Shown piece by piece: positions 23,461-34,756 of a DNA stretch of 64,000 bases. The stretch is from positions 15,144,040 through 15,208,039 of the forward strand of contig NC_045145.1 in assembly GCF_008831285.2 (NCBI RefSeq), in the 5' to 3' direction. Within the stretch, counting starts at the first letter, position 1. Every line of letters begins with the position of its first letter. The notes under the pieces were generated by a model that saw nothing but the letters and a program-made list of their open reading frames with translations, was not told the DNA's origin and searched no databases. The DNA is from Nymphaea colorata (taxonomy: Eukaryota > Streptophyta > Magnoliopsida > Nymphaeales > Nymphaeaceae). A program made the translations under genes and the position numbers.

Positions 23461-26400
23461 ATGGAGAGTGTGATCTGCGGGAGGATCTCCCTCTCCCCCT
23501 TCAACCCTAAATCTGGTGCGCTAACTCTCTCTCTCTCTCTCTCTTTCTCTCCCTATTATTTTTGGGGAAGCTAGATTTCGTTTTTGAGAGTTGTTATATT
23601 GTGTCATCCGATGGTTGATTTCGGTTTGCTTTTTCCGTTTCATCATTGATTTTGGTTTCTCGTTTGGCTTTTCCGTTTCCCGCTCCTTCGTTGGCGGATT
23701 GTTTTGTCATGAGGCCTATCGGTGGTGGCTTGGGTATATAGACTATAGAGAAGAGACATGAGACGTGAACTCGTTGCAGAATCTGAAGAAAGCTTGGCAA
23801 CTATGGATTTCCCATTGAGAACATGAAAAACTATTGAGCTACCTAACGTTGACATTTGGTGGGATAGATGCAGAGTTATCTTCTTGCTGCTTGTGTAGAT
23901 TGGACAAGGCTGAGTGACATTTTAAGTGGTCTTGAATTAGGATGAGGTCTTTCCTGATGCCAACGGTGTTCTGGGTGGTCGACTTCTACGACGAATAGGT
24001 TTCTTCTGGCGTGATTCTGGAAGTTTTGGAAAATTATAATGCGTCGAGGTTGGAGTTCCACGGGTTTTAGGGTTGCTGAACTTTTGAATTGCTCGAGCGT
24101 CGACAACCATGGAGTTGTTTCTTTGCCTTTCAGGCCTCTAATTGATAAGTAAAAAGTAGAATCTTTGAAGTGCCCCCTGGCCGAGAGTATATACGCCGGC
24201 TTGACTTTTGCGACCTACGTTCCCTCATGGCCTTCGAACTTGTGACGACCTTTCAGCTTGATGAAGGATGTTGGTCACCCCTACCAGATGAGCAGTGTCC
24301 TATCGAGTGTGCCTATTGGAAACAGAAACTCGTTTCTCTTGCTTGGCTTTTAAGGAACTAATACTAACATTCACATGAGTGACCTCGGCTGTGTGATATC
24401 CTTCTCATTCGTGGTATTTGACCTCCTAAGATTCCATTTCGATATGAAAGTTTTATTGGATCGCCTTGGCTGATGTTTCATGTGGTAACGTCTGACCTTA
24501 GGTTAGTGATATTGAATTTATGTGGTCTTTGTGTTTGGCTGATGCGCGTATGTTAAACGTAGCTAATCTTACCCTAACTCTGAACTTGAGATGTGGATTC
24601 CTTTATCTAAGCTCCAGAAGCTGGTAAAAAATGCAAAACTTTCCCCATGGCCGTTTTCTAAACCAGAATATGCATGATATGCTTCAATCCGCAAGTTAGT
24701 GTCTGTTCTTTTGTTTCTTCCTTTACTGAAACATCTGAAACTTTTATCCAATCTGCAGAAAGGAAGGGCACATAGACCCATGAGCTTGAGAATATAACGC
24801 ACTTTGGTCATTATGTGGTCTTACTTGCTTTGAAGTTTGTAGTCAGATGCAGAACAAAAGTTTTTCTACCTGATCCATAAAGTTCTTTGGAAAGGAATTC
24901 CCTTTAATGAGGAAAGCATTGTTTTTCTCTAGGTGTGCTACTGCATCCAACCCAGAAGAACTTCAGTAAATATGTTCAATTGGCTCACGTCTTGATAATA
25001 CATGCAATAGCATTTTCCTTTTTTCTTCTTTTTATCAACTTGGGTCGGGATCATTCTGGTTATCTGTGAATGAACCTGCTGATACTGTTATTATGCTACG
25101 ATACTTTTTTATTTGTGATATTATGGTTCTGAAGGTAAAATAGTGACTGTTGATTTTCTCTTTTGGCATCTTTTAAAATTTGAATGAATCTTCTTCTTGT
25201 TGCTTGAAAACATAAAAGTTTCACTAAGTTCTATATGCAGTAACCATCTTAGGAATCTGCTGTTTTATGTCTTTTCCAATATTTCTAGTTGTACTTATTT
25301 GGTTATATGATCTCTATATAGGGGACAGACTGCCTTCTCAGGGAATATGCCTAAATCGGGTCACTTTCATGACAGTATCAGCTACAACACCAGGCAAAGG
25401 AGGTGGGCTATTGGAGAGGCCAACCATTGAAAGGACCACCCCTGGACGTGAATCTGAATTTGACTTGAGGTATGAATATATCCTGTGTTTACGTATCTGT
25501 ATCCACTATCCAGAAACTGCAAAAATGCTGCTTTTCCCTGCAAGAATAGTTTCAGCATTTTCCTGTCTGTTTCTATCTTGTTGTTGATTTTTATTGTTGA
25601 TTTTGTCTTGCTGGCGCATCTTTTCCTGCCTAGTGCTGGTTCATCTTATGAGCAGGCCTTTATGCTCTGTTCTTACAAGGCTTAGGTGATGCTGAACCTG
25701 TGTTAGATGGAAAGGTGTAATTTGAACAGTTGGGTCCCCGCTTATAATTTCTCCAATGCTTTTGAAGTATAAGAGATTTTTTCAATAGATTTTGTAAGTG
25801 TACTTTCCAATGATTAGCTTACTTTTAAGCTATGTCAGATCGAAGTGGTCTATGCAAAGTTATTAACATCACAATGCTGTTTTTTGTAGTTCCAGGTTCT
25901 GATTTCTCATTTTTTTTCCTTTTAAATTTTTCGTAAAACATTTCCTATAGAAAGAACCTTTTCAAAATCTTCTGATATATTTGTTTCGCACATTCATTGG
26001 AGCAGTTTGATAAATGATGGCCAGTGCTAATAGAATTGATCGATAGCATTTTCTATTGTTAAAGGCATATAGTTTAACAGTAAGAAGTACTTGACCTTCT
26101 CCACAATAATCATCGTTAAAGTGCTAATGGTAAGCTACTATTATCTATGTATACTTCATAGTTTTCTCTTTCAGACAGTTCCTATAGAGGTCAGTTTGAC
26201 AGTTCCAAAAGTAAAGTAATTTGATTGAACTGAGAGATTTACTTAAGTATCTTCAGAAGGATATTTTTGGAATTGGACCTAGAATTGTTTATATGTCAGT
26301 GGAAGGTCATACTTTCAAGAACATTTGATGATCTCGTTAAGGAGTTGCGATTCTTGAATTTGGAACTGAGTTTCATAGCTAAAAGTTGATGGACTATCAA

Positions 26401-26998
26401 CAAATGCTTTGAGAACATAAGAAAACGTACTCACTCACTCACAGTTCGCAAGCATAGCTTTTTCTTGTTTATTATCAACACAAGCGTGGAGTCTCCATAA
26501 AAAGACGTCAGGCATTTCCCCTTGATATTGGTAGCACCCATGCGTATTCATTCACGGATTTTCTCTTATTATTGCCGGTTCTTTTCATTTACTCTGAGTA
26601 ACTTTCTCCAATTAAGTATTTTTTGCTATAGGTATATTACTTCTGTTTCTGGGGTAAGGTTGAACATCACCTCTGTTTTAGCTGTCCTGGTTGTCTCCTT
26701 TTTGTGGCCACTTGAGGTGAATTATTTATCTTTCAGGAAATCAAGGAAAATTGCACCACCTTACCGTGTACTGTTGCATAATGATAACTACAATAAGAGG
26801 GAGTATGTTGTTCAAGTTTTGATGAAGGTTATTCCTGGGATGACACTGGATAATGCTGTCAATATCATGCAAGAGGCGCACTATAATGGGCTTGCTGTGG
26901 TAATCATTTGTGCTCAAGCAGATGCTGAAGAACACTGCATGCAGCTCAGGGGAAATGGCCTGTTAAGTTCTATAGAACCAGCTAGTGGTGGATGCTGA
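23461..26998 (+). CDS. CLPS1: Chloroplast ClpS1, N-recognin adaptor of the Clp protease
   Basis: Stromal adaptor that binds proteins with destabilising N-termini and hands them to the ClpC chaperone of the Clp protease. Exons 23461-23515, 25322-25469 and 26737-26998 give 154 aa with matching phases (1, then 2). Residues 1 to about 45 (MESVICGRISLSPFNPKSG) form the transit peptide. The ClpS core spans about 69-154: PPYRVLLHNDNYNKREYVV at 75-93, with the substrate-pocket Asn-Asp pair at 83-84, then IMQEAHYNGLAVV with His116, the pocket His. The tail GNGLLSSIEPASGGC matches plant ClpS1 proteins. Introns are 1806 and 1267 nt; intron 1 starts with a (CT)n run. The first ATG is used and matches plant orthologues (MES.ICGR). 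Confidence 0.97.
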
Positions 26999-27977
26999 TG
27001 ATCTTTTGTACTGTTATGTTACAGTTGTAGCTGTTAGGAGTCTGATTTATCTGTACATAACAATCTGAATATCTGCTGCCTACACTTTGATGAAATTATC
27101 ACATAGGAATAATAGAGTGCTGTTGGTCTGCTGGAGAAAAAACTTCATTACATTTGCTTAAATTAAGCTGAAAAGTCCAATGGTACTTTCTTGTTTTTAT
27201 TATATCTAGGGGAGGAATCATTATAGGTGATATGAGCTTGATCACTACTAAGGCCATAACTCAGGTTAATGGGTATCGCATTGAATTATATTTCCAATCG
27301 ACAGGCTGCTGGGAGATGGACTCCCATCCTTTTATTAACAAAAAATAAGTGGATGCACAGCGTCGGAGCTATCTACAAACCAAGCAACCTAAATACGGAC
27401 GCTACGAACAGGTAGGAAAACAACAAGAAAGAACGGCGAACATTTTACTGCCCCAAATGTGGTTCAAAGGCTGCACAAATTGTGCAAGGTAGAATAATCA
27501 AGGCTTGTATCTGGTTCATAATAATTTGTGGTCTTAAAATATGCGTGTGGATTATCCAAGGTTGGTGTCCAAGGCAGTATTTTACGATGAACGTATCAAA
27601 GAATGGCAGATTTCTCAGGGGACCAATTTGAAGTTGAGGAACACGTCTTTCTCTAGCTTTTAAAGAGGCTTGGACCTAGAATCCTCGAGGATGATCATAT
27701 ACTGAAAGGTCCTTTCCTAGGATCCGAACCAGATCTTTTATCCACGTTGTGCCATCCAAATTTGGTAAAACGGATCCGATGCAGGTTGGATCGAACCTGC
27801 TCATAACTTAAGTTCCTCTAATCATTCAATCTGAACCCAGTCTGGTGAGATTACGGATCCACCGTATTCAATTGAAGATGGCGGGTCAACATCGGGTAGA
27901 CTTGGATCCAGTCCATTGATGTGCTAATGTAGACATATGGAATTATGGATCCATCAACGCAGATAATGTGAAAATGT

Positions 27978-28111
27978 CATCACAACAATCGCCTGCCACA
28001 GGACGACCCGGTGGTCCAACCGAGTCATACGTTGAATCATCTGAAGCACAAATAGAAAAAACTGATTCTCTGTGGTTCAAAGTGACCACCGAAAGTGCGA
28101 TTGTTGTGATG
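27978..28111. repeat. Imperfect inverted repeat with 15-bp perfect outer arms
   Basis: CATCACAACAATCGC at 27978-27992 is the exact reverse complement of 28097-28111. Farther in, CGGTGGTC-type sequence recurs in both arms, so the foldback once extended inward. The spacer is 104 nt. It could be a miniature transposon relic; no target-site duplication was confirmed. Confidence 0.75.
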
Positions 28112-28407
28112 AAGTGTCATATTGAATATTGACCATACATGTGTCATCTCAGTGACCCCAATTTCCGGCAACCTCCAGCATCCAGTAGCGACCACCTAGG
28201 GCGAGTTTGCGGCCGGCATCGAATTATGAGCAGTGATGTGTGAAATTTGCACACAAAATCATCCAATTCTGGTGCTATAGAATATGATCCGATCATTTCT
28301 ATGCCCAAGCACAGACATACACACGCACACATTATAGTGGTTGGAGGTACAAAATCATAATATTCTGGTGATATAGAATATCATCCGTCATTTCTTCTCT
28401 TGGGTGC

Positions 28408-28432
28408 ATATATATATATATATATATATATA
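28408..28432. repeat. (TA)n microsatellite
   Basis: About 12 uninterrupted AT units. Confidence 0.97.
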
Positions 28433-29029
28433 GTTGGAGATACACTGGCTACACGTCTCTTTGATGACATCTACAAAATTGGAACGATACACTGACTACA
28501 TATAATATAAAAAGAGAGAAGTTGGGTGATTTTAACGTCCCATCTTTAAATATAAGTTATCTTGAGCCACAGACTTGCCTCTCGTTGCATTTACTTCTAG
28601 TTGTTCATCCCAATCAAAACCAATACTTCTTGAAACGTTAAATACAGAGAAAGAATGGGATGAACTTCACGGTCTTCTTATGGCCCCATAAGATATCATG
28701 AGAAAGGGCTCTCCGGCAGTCGGACCTTATAATTCTGGCACCAAGTTCACAATCTCTGCCCATAGCAAAGCCATAGATCCTGCAAAACCCTCGGCAAACA
28801 ACCGGCATTTTGAAGGCAAATCGTGGTATTGCTTGCAAAACTTTTCTGCATCATGCTGAACATGTGCTTTCCATAAGATTAATTGATCATTATTTTGTCT
28901 TAAATTACACTGTGATGGCATGTTCAGCCTGCATTTTCTTCTTTGTTCAAGAAGACTAAAAGTTTTGTTATGAGAATTTTTCGTATTGAACAAGATGATG
29001 TGCTTCTCAGAATGACATGCATCTGATAG

Positions 29030-31028
29030 GTTTATCAAGAGTTCTACTCCAACGGATTTGACGATTAGAGTGCACGGCGTTGCTTTCCACGTTCACAAGG
29101 TAAACGTATGTTAGGAGACATCAGTCTCTTCTACAAGAAGAAAGCATGATTCTACCTTGTCCTTCTCTCTCTTGTGTACGATACTTGAAGAGGCAAATTA
29201 ACAAGCACACAAGCTTATATTAAAAAAAATGGATACAAGTATACTGCTAGATAGATCAACGTATTAACATGTATTTCGCTTTGGAAAATATCGAATAACC
29301 AAAGGTGAAACCGTTTCATTCTCCCACAACATCGTTTACCAAAATAAACTCCCGATATTTTGCAAACAATGAGGACGATGATCGTTGCCTGCAGTCTGCG
29401 CTCCTCTCTCGAAGCGGGTACCTGACTCGATTCGAACACGAGACGTCCGGATCGGAAGGGAGCGAGCTCCTGATCGACGACTTCCCGTGTCAGCCGGACG
29501 TGTTCAAGATGGTGGTGAACTTCTGCTACGGCGCCGGCGTCGAGATCACCGCCGGCAATGTGGCAGCTCTCCGGTGCGCTGCGGAGTTCATGGAGATGAC
29601 CGAGTCAGTGGCAGAGGGCAACCTCGTGGCAAAGACCGAGTCGTTTCTCGCCCTCGTCGCCCTCCCCTCGTGGCGCCACTCCTTCGACGTGCTCCGCTCG
29701 TGCGAGACGCTCCCACCTCTGGCCGAGACGCACCTGATTGCGAGGCGTTGCTGCGAATCGATCGCTTCGAAGGTGCGTTGCTCCGCCAGCCAGGACGGCG
29801 TGGGCTCGGCCCGTTGGCTGGATGACCTGTCGAGCCTCCGGATCGAGCATTTCTCCCGGGTCGTCACGATGGTCGCGGCGAAGGGAGGAAGCCCGGAGGT
29901 CGTCGCGGTATCGATCGCGAAATATGCCGAGAAACGGCTGACGGGTGGCAGAGGAACGGCTACCGGCGACTCGGAACTGAGGAATTCCTCGAGAATGGGA
30001 TTACCCGAGACGGAGAACGAAGAAACCGGCACGTCTCCGTTCCACAACCACCGGTTCCTCGACGAGATGCAGCATGCCCAAATCGGCCGGCGGAAGGAAA
30101 AAGAGAAGGAAAGCGCAACCCTGCACCATACCGGTTCGATGCCTGGCCTTGACGGCTTCGGGACAGAGTCGGTGACCGAAAAGAGGAGGATGGTGGAGAG
30201 CTTGGTGAGCCTCCTTCCCGCGGGGAAAGAGGTGATCGACGTCGGCCTCTTGCTGGGGATGCTGAAGGCGGCAGTGCGTCTGGGCGCCGCTCCGGCGTTG
30301 GTCGGGGAGTTGGAGAAGAGGGTGGGGATGAATCTGGAGAAAACTAGCGCGGAGGATCTCGTGTCGGTGGTCTCCGGTGGGGAGGACGGTGCCGATGGTG
30401 TGGAGATGGTGCAGAGGTTGGTGGAGTACTTCCTGATGCAGGACGATCGTGAGGGGAAGCTCGCAGCGGTGGCGAAGATCCTGGACGGCTACCTTGCGGA
30501 GATAGCTAAGCGGCCAGACCTCTCGCCTGCCAGGTTCCAAGTCATAGCCGAGGCGTTGCCGGAGTTCGCCAGGACATGCGACGACGGCCTCTACAGAGCC
30601 ATTGATACGTATCTCAAGGTCGTCTTCTCCTCCTTTTTCTTCCTCTCGTTCTAGTTTTCTTCCCTCCCTCCGTCGCGCTCGACGCGGTGCTTAACTCATT
30701 TGGTGCACGGTGCACTTGCATATCCAGAAAATGTGGGATATTGTACACTATGGGTTTTATCTAAATGCTTAGTGGGACGAGTTTCTTTCATATGTCGTCC
30801 GATTTGCCAGATATCTCAAAACAAGTTCACAAGATGCTGAGAAAGAAGCTGATATGTAATTATATATAAGGGTCTGTGTCATGCGTGCAGGCACATCAGA
30901 CGCTGACTGAGCATGAGAGAAGGAGGGTGTGTAGAGCCATGAATTGCCGGAAGCTCACCGTTGATGCACGCCTTCACGCGGCCAGGAATGAGCGGCTTCC
31001 TCTAAGAACAGTCATAACAGTAAGTTTC

Positions 31029-31060
<32 letters not shown>

Positions 31061-31819
31061 GGTTATATTGATCTGTTTAGTACAGGACACGTTAGTGAAA
31101 ACAAGCGCCACTTAAAGTGTTTTCGCCACTTGAAGCTACCAACAACAGTTTGGTTTCACCTGTCTAGTGGCTATGGAGTAAGGCTCTGAAAGTTGAAGTT
31201 AAAAGAGTTCAATACTAAGGTTGCATCTCTATTGGTATCGGTTGGTGATTTGCCTAAACTTAGCTATTGGCGAAAGAATTTTTATGTTAAATACCAGCCA
31301 TTTACACTTCACTCATCTCCTGATTTAGTAGTGAATTAGCCGAATTTCAGAGGCGCAAAAAATTATAGTACTTTGTACAATCGACCATAATCTCAACAAG
31401 ATTACAGTGCTTAAATCGTCTGTGACCAATAAGTGCAGGTACTGCATGAAGAGCAAGTAAAAATGAGAGGGAATTATCTGCTTGATGAGCACCTGCGCCA
31501 TGATGTTGGCGAGCTCAGAGGAAACTGTCGATGCGAAGGCGAAGTAAGCAGTCTCAGAGCCGAGGTGGAGAAGATAAAGGAGATGCTCGCAGAGCAGCAG
31601 TCCTACTGGATGGAGCTTCAAGAAGAGATGGGGAGGCAAACGAGGCAAAAGAACGGACCCGCAGGAGGGTGGAGCTCAGGGTGGAAGAAGATCAAGAACT
31701 ACTCACTCTTTCAAGGGAAGATGATCAACGGAGGGACAAATGATTTGCGGCAAAAGCACATGCTGGGGGTGCAATTGAGTCCCAAAAATGATAGGATCAG
31801 GAGGATGTCTATGTCATAG
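29030..31819 (+). CDS. BTB/POZ-NPH3 family protein (5' end uncertain)
   Basis: Plant BTB-NPH3 protein, a family acting at the plasma membrane in phototropin and auxin-transport signalling, proposed as CUL3 adaptors. Exons: a first coding part ending at 29099 (PTDLTIRVHGVAFHVHK), then 29395-30618 (408 codons), 30891-31019 (43) and 31439-31819 (126 plus stop). The BTB fold runs from TPTDLT to VNFCYG and on to CAAEFMEM. The NPH3 domain begins near WLDDLSSLRIEHF and ends at NERLPLRTVITVLHEEQ. A coiled coil follows (GEVSSLRAEVEKIKEMLAEQQ). The C-terminus RRMSMS resembles the 14-3-3-binding tail of NPH3. The initiating ATG is not resolved: an in-frame TGA lies at 29013 and no in-frame ATG lies between it and the splice donor, so a further upstream exon (for example, acceptor AG at 29028-29029) is likely. 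The subfamily is not identified. Confidence 0.92.
31029..31055. repeat. (GA)n microsatellite in an NPH3 intron
   Basis: Uninterrupted AG units just after the exon 3 donor of the NPH3 gene. Confidence 0.95.
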
Positions 31820-34756
31820 AAGCAACGAAGACCCATTTTAGTTCTTCCTTACCACTGAGCAGAAATTACTTAGAACGACAAATCTCATGCAATTTCATTT
31901 AGTAGAGAGAGGGAGAGAGACTAGATGTCAAAGTTTGATTAACTTAGTGTTTTAAGGAGCTGATAAATCTGCAAAATAAGCCTAGTGGGTGACTGCGAAT
32001 AGCTCGTTTGTTAATGTACAATAAGTCTTGATTGTTGTGTTCAACTTAGCTTCTATGGCTTATTCAGTAAAATAAATATCTGATGTCGAAGTTCACCTCA
32101 CATTTCCTTTGCCTTTAATCTTTTTTTTTTCTGCTTGCTTGTTCTAGGCCTTTTCTTCTATAGCCTTTTTCTTCTTCTTTTTTTTGCCTTGTTAAGAAAT
32201 TACTTGCTTCAATTCATGGCCTGGGTTCACAAAAATGAAAAGCTGCTCCTGCTATTGAATGGTGGCTTTTAAATTCATGTCCTGAATATTTCCAGTTATA
32301 ATATCAGGAGAAGTGTTCCTTTTTGGCCCAACAACATTGTGCTACATGAATAGTCTAGCCTTGTATCCAAGGTTTGTGTTTAATCATAAAATTAAACTAA
32401 AAGCTTCCTGGGCATCACAAAGATTTACACGACAATATAAGGAATGATCTAGTTTCATAATTAAATAAACAAGAAACAATTTAGTACTATAATAACTTCC
32501 ACGCAAAATGTGTAAGCCAAAAAGTTACAGTCATTGACAGAAAATAGGAGGAATAGTAGTCATGTAAATTCTATATTGTACTTATAACCCAAAAGTTAGT
32601 TTAGTTTCTAAGTGGTAGTTTGAAAGTTAATTAGTCATACGATGTGGTGTTTAATTATGAGTACTATGTCATAATGAAACTCGTATCTACGCCTGCAAGT
32701 ATATAACGTGATCCAAGAGCGAGAATTGCCTAGTTTTTCAACATCGCATTCATGTCATCAATTTATATTAAAAAAATAATGAAAAGCGAAAGCGTGACTC
32801 TACAAATATGTCATTATGTGGTCTCCACGGCAGCCTCGAATTCTTTGGGTAGAGGATGCGAAGAAGGTCAATGGCCAAAAAAGGACGCCAACTATGCAAA
32901 GATACAAGCACCTTAGAAAGAACTCTTATAACCACAAATATTTTTGATGGTTCGATCTCTTTAAAGAAACTTTCAAAATCATTTACTGGAGGTTTAATGA
33001 CCATAATACATCAAATCAGTGAAAAAAGGAGACCCCCTTTTTTTGAAGAAATAATAATAATAATAAAACAAGTTGAAAATTCAAAAAAGACTTTAAACAT
33101 CTCTAAAATACTTCAAATTTCCCACGGATGCATAACAAAGACCCCTCACCTCAAATCTCAACATTTTTATCAACTAAATGAATATAATTCTACTGGTCAA
33201 CTTTGACAAGGAACAAGCTTTGACCAATTGTTCCTTTAATATATAAAAATATGACACAAACGTCGACATATTCATACCAAAACACATACATGTAAGTTTC
33301 AATGGATTTTTATCGATTCAATTGTGTAGATCGTTTCTACACCAGCTAGTTGATGTACAAGAAAACTCAAACGCAATAGAATTAAAAACGGACTTGTGCT
33401 TAATTTTTTATACAAGCAATCCACCAACATTTCTTGTGGGCTATGTTTCGACATATGGTACTGGTTTGTAGACTTGGAACTTTAATTTAAATTTCATGAA
33501 AACAATGGAAGCTTTCAAATCTCTTGCGGTAGAAAGATTTGCAGTTTTTCAATTGCGTGCAGTCCAAATCCTCTCACTGGCTGTTTGAAATGACGTCACG
33601 GTGAGGTATGAACAGATGGGCACGAAGGCGGCATGCATGCTGCTGCTGCTCGGCCGCCCCATTTGAATGCTCGAGGGTTGGATTTGCCAAAAAGACCCCT
33701 ACCACTCTTTGTATATTCCGCCATGGTTGCTTATTACTTTAAATTATTACATTTAGCTACCTCTGTTTGTAATTTATATCCCGAAACACCTTGGGACGGA
33801 CTTGATCCAGGCTTTGACTTGAGATCTTTCATATTTTCTCTCATTAACACTAAGTTTGTCTGTGATGTTTCTTTCTAAGAAAGTAAGAAAAATGCTCAAC
33901 AAGATTGGTGATGGGTTAAATTTGGTGGCTGTATTAGTGATCATGGTTCAAATCTTAGTATGTTCAGCCATAAGCGAGGAGAGTGTGGAAGCTCTCTCCC
34001 TCACCATGAACATGAGTTTACCAAGCTCTGGTAAGCTCAGGCTCATGGTGACGGGGAGAGATTCCACGCTCTCCTCTCTTATGAGTTATGGCTAACCTGC
34101 TCTATATGTAATAGATTATATATGGTCAAACGTAATATTGAAAGTTGTAGAGTAGTTTCGAAATTAATCAAAAAGTTCGGGATACCTCATGAGAGTTTCT
34201 TCTTCTCTTTCGCGTCCTCTCCTCCCTTCTCAGTTTCTTCTCCTCTCCAACATTTCTGATCCGACGCCGTCCGCCGACGCAATTGTCTTCTGTTTTGATT
34301 CCTTTATGCGCCTAATCGTTCCATTGCGGCAAGGTTCTTGTTAATTCTCGCCAATTTTTAGTTTCCGGCGGACGGATAACCGCCAACATTCGTTCTCGTT
34401 GGATGAGCCGTCCGTCCAGGACGAGGAATGTACACTTTCTGGCGTCATTTCTCCTGCTGGTCCGTTCCACTGGTTCTCCGGACGTATTCTTGAACCTGAG
34501 GAGAATAACAATTTACCCTACTCGCGCTGAGATCTGAAGCCTCACGGCAATCCTAATAATGGAACGCATGTGGGGGATCCTTTTTCTTTCTGTTTCTGCA
34601 AAAATTGTCCGTCTTTGGGATGCGTCGAATCCCAGTAATTGATGGCGTCAGCATATGATTCAAGAGTGCTTCGTGGATCATAAGGTTGAGCTTTGGCAGA
34701 GGCCGCGAAATTGATCCCGGCGTTTTCCTGGTTAGGGTTTTCTTGCCTCTGCTAGA
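31820..34756. other. Intergenic DNA between the NPH3 gene and ROCK1
   Basis: No protein gene is recognised. It contains a pre-miRNA-like foldback at 33966-34093. 34190-34260 is a pyrimidine-rich tract (TTCTCCTCTCC style) typical of plant core promoters, and 34250-34756 is the probable ROCK1 leader. Confidence 0.6.
33966..34093. ncRNA. Candidate pre-miRNA-like hairpin (or small foldback element)
   Basis: The arm 33976-34025 pairs with 34030-34077 almost throughout. Paired segments in order include GAGGAGAG with CTCTCCTC, GTGGAA with TTCCAC, CTCTC with GAGAG, TCACCATGA with TCATGGTGA, ATGAG with CTCAG (one mismatch), and TTACCA with TGGTAA, separated by single mismatches or G-U wobbles. The loop is only about 5 nt. 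Beyond a bulge, AGCCATAA (33966) pairs with TTATGGCT (34086-34093). The stem is about 50 bp, as in plant miRNA precursors. 33994-34003 (CTCTCCCTCA) matches the start of miR477 as I recall it, but the following bases do not. Expression is unknown, and the palindrome means the strand is undetermined. Confidence 0.5.

Larger units (their letters stand above)
26999..29029. other. Intergenic DNA between CLPS1 and the NPH3 gene
   Basis: The CLPS1 3' UTR is followed by non-coding DNA. 27700-27920 is rich in GGATCC/GATCCG motifs and looks like transposon debris of unknown family. A small foldback lies at 27978-28111 and a (TA)n tract at 28408-28432. Confidence 0.55.

Noticed and set aside
29526-30540. 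Long minus-strand open frames (173 and 179 codons) opposite the NPH3 exon
   Set aside because: Shadows of the GC-rich NPH3 coding exon; their composition mirrors its codon bias and they show no family features.
32768-33004. 78-codon minus-strand open frame (PPVNDFESFFKEIEPSKIF)
   Set aside because: Looks vaguely protein-like and could be transposon debris, but no family was recognised and nothing around it supports a gene.
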